Shown here: positions 6,230 through 9,441 of the stretch, one piece after another
How the letters are laid out: the number at the start of each line of letters is the position of its first letter
How positions within the stretch are numbered: the stretch's first letter is position 1
Source: an uncultured Kineosporia sp.
GTDB lineage: Bacteria; Actinomycetota; Actinomycetes; Actinomycetales; Kineosporiaceae
Assembly: GCA_937859855.1 (NCBI GenBank)
Contig: CALMAR010000184.1
Span: 1 to 9,441, forward strand
Direction: 5' to 3'
Length of the DNA stretch: 9,441 nucleotides
Translations under genes and position numbers: made by a program
Notes under the pieces: model-generated
Database searches by the model: none
Told to the model about the DNA's origin: nothing
The model's input: the letters and a program-made list of their open reading frames with translations, nothing else

Positions 6230-6715
6230 GCCCCGGGCGACGGCAACGGATGGGTGGAATGCCCGTTCGGTCACCGGCATTGGGGCCTGTTCGGTGCCGC
6301 GGGCCTGCTTCTGATCCGCAGGCTCACCGAGCCGGAGGTGCTGCTGCAACTGCGGGCCGGGTGGACGCACGAGGGCGGCCGCTGGGGGTTACCCGGTGGC
6401 GCCCGGGACAGCCACGAAACCATCACCCAAGCAGCCCTGCGTGAAGCTGCCGAGGAGGCCGGGGTCCAGGCCAGTCAGGTCACCGTGCTGACCACGGTGC
6501 TGGGCGCGGATCACGTGAACTGGACCTACACCTACGCGATCGCACTGGCCCGGCACGGGCTGCGGGTGGGACCACCCAACGAGGAGAGTGACGAGCTGGC
6601 CTGGGTGGGCCTGAGCCGGGTCACCGGCCTGCCCCTGCACTCCGGCCTGGCCAGTACGTGGGAGTCACTCCAGCCGGATATCTGGTCGGCGCTGCGAACG
6701 GCCACTACCGGATAG
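6227..6715 (+). CDS. NUDIX hydrolase
   Basis: The product has 162 residues and carries a complete Nudix box, GX5EX7REUXEEXGU, from Gly58 to Val80: G58, E64, R72-E73, E76-E77 and G79, with GLPGG just before it. Such enzymes use Mg2+ or Mn2+ held by the REUXEE glutamates to hydrolyse nucleoside diphosphates linked to another group, for example oxidised dNTPs, ADP-ribose or capped nucleotides; the substrate cannot be predicted here. The N-terminal segment WVECPFGHRHWGLFGAAGLL is typical of actinobacterial NUDIX proteins with a C-x3-H-x-HWG lead-in. There is no signal peptide. The start at ATG 6227 is chosen because coding-like composition begins there; the open frame reaching back to 6044 overlaps the usp gene and is Pro/Ser/Arg-rich noise. 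It is transcribed away from usp and towards metX. A repair-related nucleotide-pool role would fit the adjacent glycosylase, but this is speculation. Confidence 0.92.
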   Translation: MAPGDGNGWVECPFGHRHWGLFGAAGLLLIRRLTEPEVLLQLRAGWTHEGGRWGLPGGARDSHETITQAALREAAEEAGVQASQVTVLTTVLGADHVNWTYTYAIALARHGLRVGPPNEESDELAWVGLSRVTGLPLHSGLASTWESLQPDIWSALRTATTG

Positions 6716-6730
6716 CCCTGGTATCGCTGC

Positions 6731-6762
6731 GAACAGCCGGGAGCCACTCGTGGCGGCCGTTC
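6731..6762. terminator. Hairpin between the convergent NUDIX and metX genes
   Basis: GAAC (6731-6734) pairs with GTTC (6759-6762), GCC (6736-6738) with GGC (6755-6757), and GCCAC (6743-6747) with GTGGC (6750-6754), forming an interrupted stem that fills the 45-base gap and touches the metX stop codon. The position between two convergent stops suits a bidirectional terminator; there is no T-run. Confidence 0.5.
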
Positions 6763-7921
6763 ACTCGCTGAGCAGTTCCTCCACGATCTTGCCCACCTCG
6801 CCGCTCTCGATCAGGAAGCCGTCGTGCCCGTACGGCGAGGGGATCATTCGCACCGGGGGGCATCCGGGGATGGCGGCGGCCAGTTCGGCGTTCTGCGGCG
6901 GTGTGTACAGCCGGTCTGAATCTATGGCCGAGACAAGGGTCTTGGCGCGGACCCGGCTCAGGGCAGCGGAGGTGCCGCCGCGGCCACGGCCGACGTCGTG
7001 CGAGTTCATCGCCTCGGTCAGCACCAGGTAGGAGTTGGCGTCGAAGCGATTCACCAGCTTGTCCGCATGGTGGTCCAGATAGGACTCGACCGCCCACCGG
7101 CCGTGGCCACCCAGCGGGTCCTCGCCGGGCTGGGCCCTGCGGCCGAAGCGCAGGTTGAGCTCGGCCTCGGACCGATAAGTGGCGTGAGCGATCCGGCGTG
7201 CGATCCCCAGACCCAGGTGCGGCCCTTGGCCGCGATGCGCGTCGTAGTAGTCGCCGTCACGGAAGCCGGCGTCGCCCCGGATGGCCGCCAGTTGCCCGGC
7301 GGACCAAGCGATCTGGTCACCAGTGGCGGCAGCGGTGGTGGCCACCAGGAACAGTCGGTCCACTCGCTGCGGATGACCGACCGCCCATTCCAGCGCCCGC
7401 ATCCCTCCCATTGAGCCGCCCGCGACCAGGGCCCACCGGTCCAGGCCGAGCTGATCGGCCAGCAGCCGTTCGGCCTCGACCTGATCACGCACGGTCAGGT
7501 ACGGGAACCGGCTGCCGTAGGGGCGGCCATCGGCGGCGGCACTGGATGGTCCGGTGGTCCCCTGACAGCCCCCCAGCACGTTGGCCGCGACCACGAACCA
7601 GCGCTCGGTGTCCAGCGGCCGCCCTGGGCCGACCAGCTCGTCCCACCAACCCGAGGTGAGGTGGCCGGGTTCAGCCGGGCCGCTGACGTGACTGTCGCCG
7701 GTCAGCGCGTGTTCGATCAGGACGGCGTTGCCGCGATCTGGTGCCAACCGGCCCCAGGTCTCGTAGGCCATCCGGATCGGCCCGAGAACGCCCCCGCGCT
7801 CCAGGCTGAGATTGCCCAGGTCGGCGAACTGCCGCCGGCCCGGATCGTCCCCGGGCCGCCAAGCCCCGGTGACTGGGGGCAAGGCGGGTCCGGGAACCGA
7901 TTCGGGCGATGCGGCGGTCAC
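6761..7921 (-). CDS. metX: Homoserine O-acetyltransferase MetX
   Basis: MetX (386 residues) is an alpha/beta-hydrolase-fold acyltransferase that makes O-acetyl-L-homoserine from homoserine and acetyl-CoA, the first dedicated step of methionine synthesis. The catalytic triad is visible: Ser170 in the nucleophile elbow GGSMGG (168-173), Asp336 in SAIDSDRLY (331-339) and His366 in YGHDGFL (364-370). Other family signatures are MAYETWG (51-57), HALTGDSH (71-78), NVLGGCQGTTGPSS (114-127) with the oxyanion-side loop, and NSHDVGRG (306-313). Some MetX homologues use succinyl-CoA; the direct-sulfhydrylation partner next door favours acetyl, but the sequence alone does not settle it. The GTG start overlaps the metY stop by one base (TAGTG), which indicates translational coupling, so MetX output probably also follows the SAM riboswitch upstream of metY. 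Its length is normal for the family. Confidence 0.95.
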   Translation of the reverse strand: MTAASPESVPGPALPPVTGAWRPGDDPGRRQFADLGNLSLERGGVLGPIRMAYETWGRLAPDRGNAVLIEHALTGDSHVSGPAEPGHLTSGWWDELVGPGRPLDTERWFVVAANVLGGCQGTTGPSSAAADGRPYGSRFPYLTVRDQVEAERLLADQLGLDRWALVAGGSMGGMRALEWAVGHPQRVDRLFLVATTAAATGDQIAWSAGQLAAIRGDAGFRDGDYYDAHRGQGPHLGLGIARRIAHATYRSEAELNLRFGRRAQPGEDPLGGHGRWAVESYLDHHADKLVNRFDANSYLVLTEAMNSHDVGRGRGGTSAALSRVRAKTLVSAIDSDRLYTPPQNAELAAAIPGCPPVRMIPSPYGHDGFLIESGEVGKIVEELLSE

Positions 7922-9237
7922 TAGCTGGCCTTCGCGGCCCGGAACCCAGCCTCCAGGTCAGCCAGGATGTCGGTGATGTTCTCCAGCCCGACCGAAAGCC
8001 TGACCAGACCCGGGGTGACGCCGGTCGCCGCCTGCTCCTGCGGCGTGAGCTGGCTGTGGGTGGTACTGGCCGGATGGATCACCAAGCTGCGCACATCGCC
8101 GATGTTCGCGACCAGGCTGTGCAGTTCCAGGGCATCGACGAAGCGCTTGCCCGCCTCGGCCCCGCCCTGGATCTCGAAGGCCAGCACAGCGCCTGCACCG
8201 TTCGGCGCGTACTTGCGGCCCAGTTCGTACCATCGGCTGCTGGGTAGCCCGGCATAGCTGACCGATTCGACCTCGTCGCGGGCGTCCAGCCATTCGGCCA
8301 CCGCCTGCGCGTTCTGGACGTGCCGCTCGATCCGCAGGCTGAGCGTTTCCAGGCCCTGGGCGATCAGGAACGAGTTGAACGGTGAGACGGCCGGACCCAG
8401 GTCCCTGATCAACTGGACCCGGGCTTTGAGGATGTAGGAGAGGTTGGCGCCCAGCGGGCTGCCGACGCCGAGATCACGGCCGTAGACCAGGCCGTGGTAG
8501 CTGGGGTCGGGCTGGTTGAAGCCGGGGAACCGCTCGGGCTGAGCCGCGTAGTCGAAGGTCCCGCCGTCCACGATCACGCCAGCGATCGCCGATCCGTGGC
8601 CGCCGAGATACTTGGTGGCCGAGTGCACCACGACGTCCGCACCCCACTCCAGCGGCCTGATCAGGTAGGGCGTGGCCACCGTGTTGTCCAGGATCAGCGG
8701 AACGCCCAGCTCGTGGGCGACCCCGGCCACGCCTTCGATGTCGAGGATGTCCTGCTTGGGGTTGGAGATGGTCTCCCCGAAGAATGCCTTGGTGTTGGGC
8801 CGGGCGGCAGCACGCCAGGACTGCAGGTCGTCCGGGTCCTCGACGAAGCTGACCTGCACACCGAGCTTCGGGAGGGTGTAGTGGAACAGGTTGTAGGTGC
8901 CGCCGTACAGGCTCGGGCTGGACACGATGTGGTCACCGGCCTCGGCGACATTCAGCAGTGCCAGCGTCTCGGCGGCCTGGCCGCTGGCGACCATGAGCGC
9001 GCCGACGCCACCCTCCAGGCTGGCCAGTCGCTGTTCGACCACATCGGTGGTCGGGTTGTTGAGCCGGGTGTAGATATTGCCGAACTCCTGCAGCCCGAAC
9101 AGCGCCGCCGCGTGATCGGTGTCCCGGAACACATAGGACGTGGTCTGAAAGATCGGCAGCGCACGAGCGCCAGTGGTTGGATCCGGGGTCTGACCGGCGT
9201 GGATCTGCCGGGTTTCGAAGGACCATCCCGTGGTCAT
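7921..9237 (-). CDS. metY: O-acetylhomoserine sulfhydrylase (aminocarboxypropyltransferase) MetY
   Basis: MetY (438 residues) is a cytosolic PLP enzyme of the Cys/Met metabolism family that replaces the acetyl group of O-acetylhomoserine with sulfide to form homocysteine. The PLP lysine is Lys209 in [13 protein letters not shown] (203-215). Asp184 in LILDNT pairs with the pyridine nitrogen, Tyr56 and Arg58 in YTRLNNPT contact phosphate, ASGQAA (84-89) forms the phosphate loop, Tyr111 stacks on the ring, and Arg413 (LVRLSVGLE) is expected to bind the substrate carboxylate. The HPASTTH segment (388-394) is typical. The roughly 430-residue length with the insert around 225-260 fits MetY rather than the shorter MetB/MetC/MetZ. 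The start is ATG 9237-9235: GGAGGA lies eight bases upstream, and the longer open frame to 9411 runs through the riboswitch and is not coding. It is first in the operon with metX and under the SAM-IV leader. Confidence 0.96.
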   Translation of the reverse strand: MTTGWSFETRQIHAGQTPDPTTGARALPIFQTTSYVFRDTDHAAALFGLQEFGNIYTRLNNPTTDVVEQRLASLEGGVGALMVASGQAAETLALLNVAEAGDHIVSSPSLYGGTYNLFHYTLPKLGVQVSFVEDPDDLQSWRAAARPNTKAFFGETISNPKQDILDIEGVAGVAHELGVPLILDNTVATPYLIRPLEWGADVVVHSATKYLGGHGSAIAGVIVDGGTFDYAAQPERFPGFNQPDPSYHGLVYGRDLGVGSPLGANLSYILKARVQLIRDLGPAVSPFNSFLIAQGLETLSLRIERHVQNAQAVAEWLDARDEVESVSYAGLPSSRWYELGRKYAPNGAGAVLAFEIQGGAEAGKRFVDALELHSLVANIGDVRSLVIHPASTTHSQLTPQEQAATGVTPGLVRLSVGLENITDILADLEAGFRAAKAS

Positions 9238-9245
9238 GGTTGTCT

Positions 9246-9263
9246 TCCTCCACAGTTCGAGGA
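9246..9263 (-). promoter_or_regulatory. metY ribosome binding site in a possible sequestering hairpin
   Basis: The metY Shine-Dalgarno sequence GGAGGA (9251-9246) lies eight bases from the ATG. Just upstream TCCTC (9263-9259) is complementary to GAGGA (9250-9246) across an 8-base loop, so a local hairpin could hide the site. The hairpin is only 5 bp; it is a candidate part of the riboswitch expression platform. Confidence 0.4.
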
Positions 9264-9280
9264 GCGCACGATCGCGCCCC

Positions 9281-9295
9281 GCAGGTCTTGCCTGC
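9281..9295 (-). other. Small hairpin in the metY leader downstream of the aptamer
   Basis: On the minus strand GCAGG (9295-9291) can pair with CCTGC (9285-9281) around CAAGA. Its 5' side is part of a second copy of TGCAGGCAAG, a sequence also found in the 3' arm of the aptamer's P5 hairpin, so it could take part in alternative pairing. Confidence 0.4.
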
Positions 9296-9324
9296 AGCCA
9301 ATGAGGACGCGCCGGCCGTGGATC

Positions 9325-9440
9325 GACCGCGCTTGCCTGCAACCCGGGTGAGTTGCAGGCCAGGTCATCACCCGGGGCACCCCGCCGCGGAGGAGGGTTG
9401 CCGGCCAGCAAGCCGGGGCTTGACGCTGGCGCTCATGACC
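9325..9440 (-). ncRNA. SAM-IV riboswitch aptamer upstream of metY
   Basis: Read on the minus strand, this leader matches the SAM-IV class as I remember it from Mycobacterium and Streptomyces. P1 is GGTCAT (9440-9435) with ATGACC (9368-9363). P2 is GCCAGC (9430-9425) with GCTGGC (9409-9404), with a CCCCGG-containing loop. The core GGCCGGCAACCCTCC follows, then the P3 arm and GTGCCCCGGGTG (J3/1). The P2 loop and J3/1 share complementary CCGG, the expected first pseudoknot. A separate hairpin, GCCTGCAAC (9360-9352) with GTTGCAGGC (9342-9334), is P5, and the conserved 3' end GCAAGCGCGG follows; its CGCGG can pair with CCGCG in the P3 loop as the second pseudoknot. Binding of S-adenosylmethionine should reduce metY-metX expression as feedback on methionine synthesis. 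The promoter is outside the window. Whether control acts on translation or termination is unknown. Confidence 0.93.
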
Positions 9441-9441
9441 T

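Noticed and set aside
9238..9411. N-terminal extension of metY to an earlier start
   Set aside because: The extension would translate through the SAM-IV aptamer and is Pro/Arg-rich without family similarity; a proper ribosome binding site precedes the ATG at 9237.
1..9441. Mobile element, CRISPR array, tRNA/rRNA or phage remnants
   Set aside because: No transposase or integrase motifs, terminal repeats, spaced direct repeats or RNA gene signatures were seen; all the larger genes are core metabolic or housekeeping families.

Overview
The window comes from a high-GC Gram-positive bacterium, almost certainly an actinomycete. The supporting signs are strongly G/C-ending codon use throughout, GTG starts, strong GGAGG-type ribosome binding sites, a primary sigma factor with a long Lys/Ala-rich and acidic N-terminal extension, the gene order parE / small zinc-ribbon protein / primary sigma factor known from actinobacteria such as Streptomyces, and a leader that I recognise as a SAM-IV riboswitch, a class largely confined to actinobacteria. 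I cannot name the genus from sequence alone.

Layout. Positions 1-349: the 5' part of a GNAT acetyltransferase on the minus strand, cut by the window edge and starting 3 nt after the parE stop. 347-2503 (-): a type IIA topoisomerase ATPase/TOPRIM subunit, called ParE. 2504-2797: divergent regulatory region. 2798-3025 (+): a 75-residue zinc-ribbon-like protein (DUF7455 type). 3038-3090: a strong nested hairpin, probably a bidirectional terminator. 3110-4765 (-): the primary sigma factor (SigA/HrdB/RpoD). 4766-5052: sigma gene leader with a perfect 10-bp hairpin. 5053-6074 (-): a two-gene operon, UspA-like protein then HhH-GPD DNA glycosylase-like protein, joined by a 4-nt GTGA overlap. 6227-6715 (+): a NUDIX hydrolase with a possible leaderless promoter. 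6731-6762: a hairpin between convergent genes. 6761-9237 (-): metY-metX, joined by a TAGTG stop/start overlap. 9325-9440 (-): SAM-IV riboswitch aptamer upstream of metY.

The metY-metX unit is a coherent methionine module. MetX activates homoserine with acetyl-CoA, MetY exchanges the acetyl group for sulfide to give homocysteine, and the leader senses S-adenosylmethionine, the pathway's end product. The usp-glycosylase pair suggests a link between stress response and base repair, but this is inference. The parE-DUF7455-sigA block is housekeeping.

Most of the window is ordinary core genome, and I see no mobile element, CRISPR array, tRNA/rRNA or obviously new multi-gene system. The most interesting points are non-coding: possible alternative pairings linking the riboswitch aptamer to its downstream leader, a 16-bp palindrome in the usp promoter region, and hairpins in the sigA and DUF7455 leaders. 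On the protein side, the glycosylase-like protein has Gln at the lyase-lysine position but an Asp at the expected catalytic spacing.
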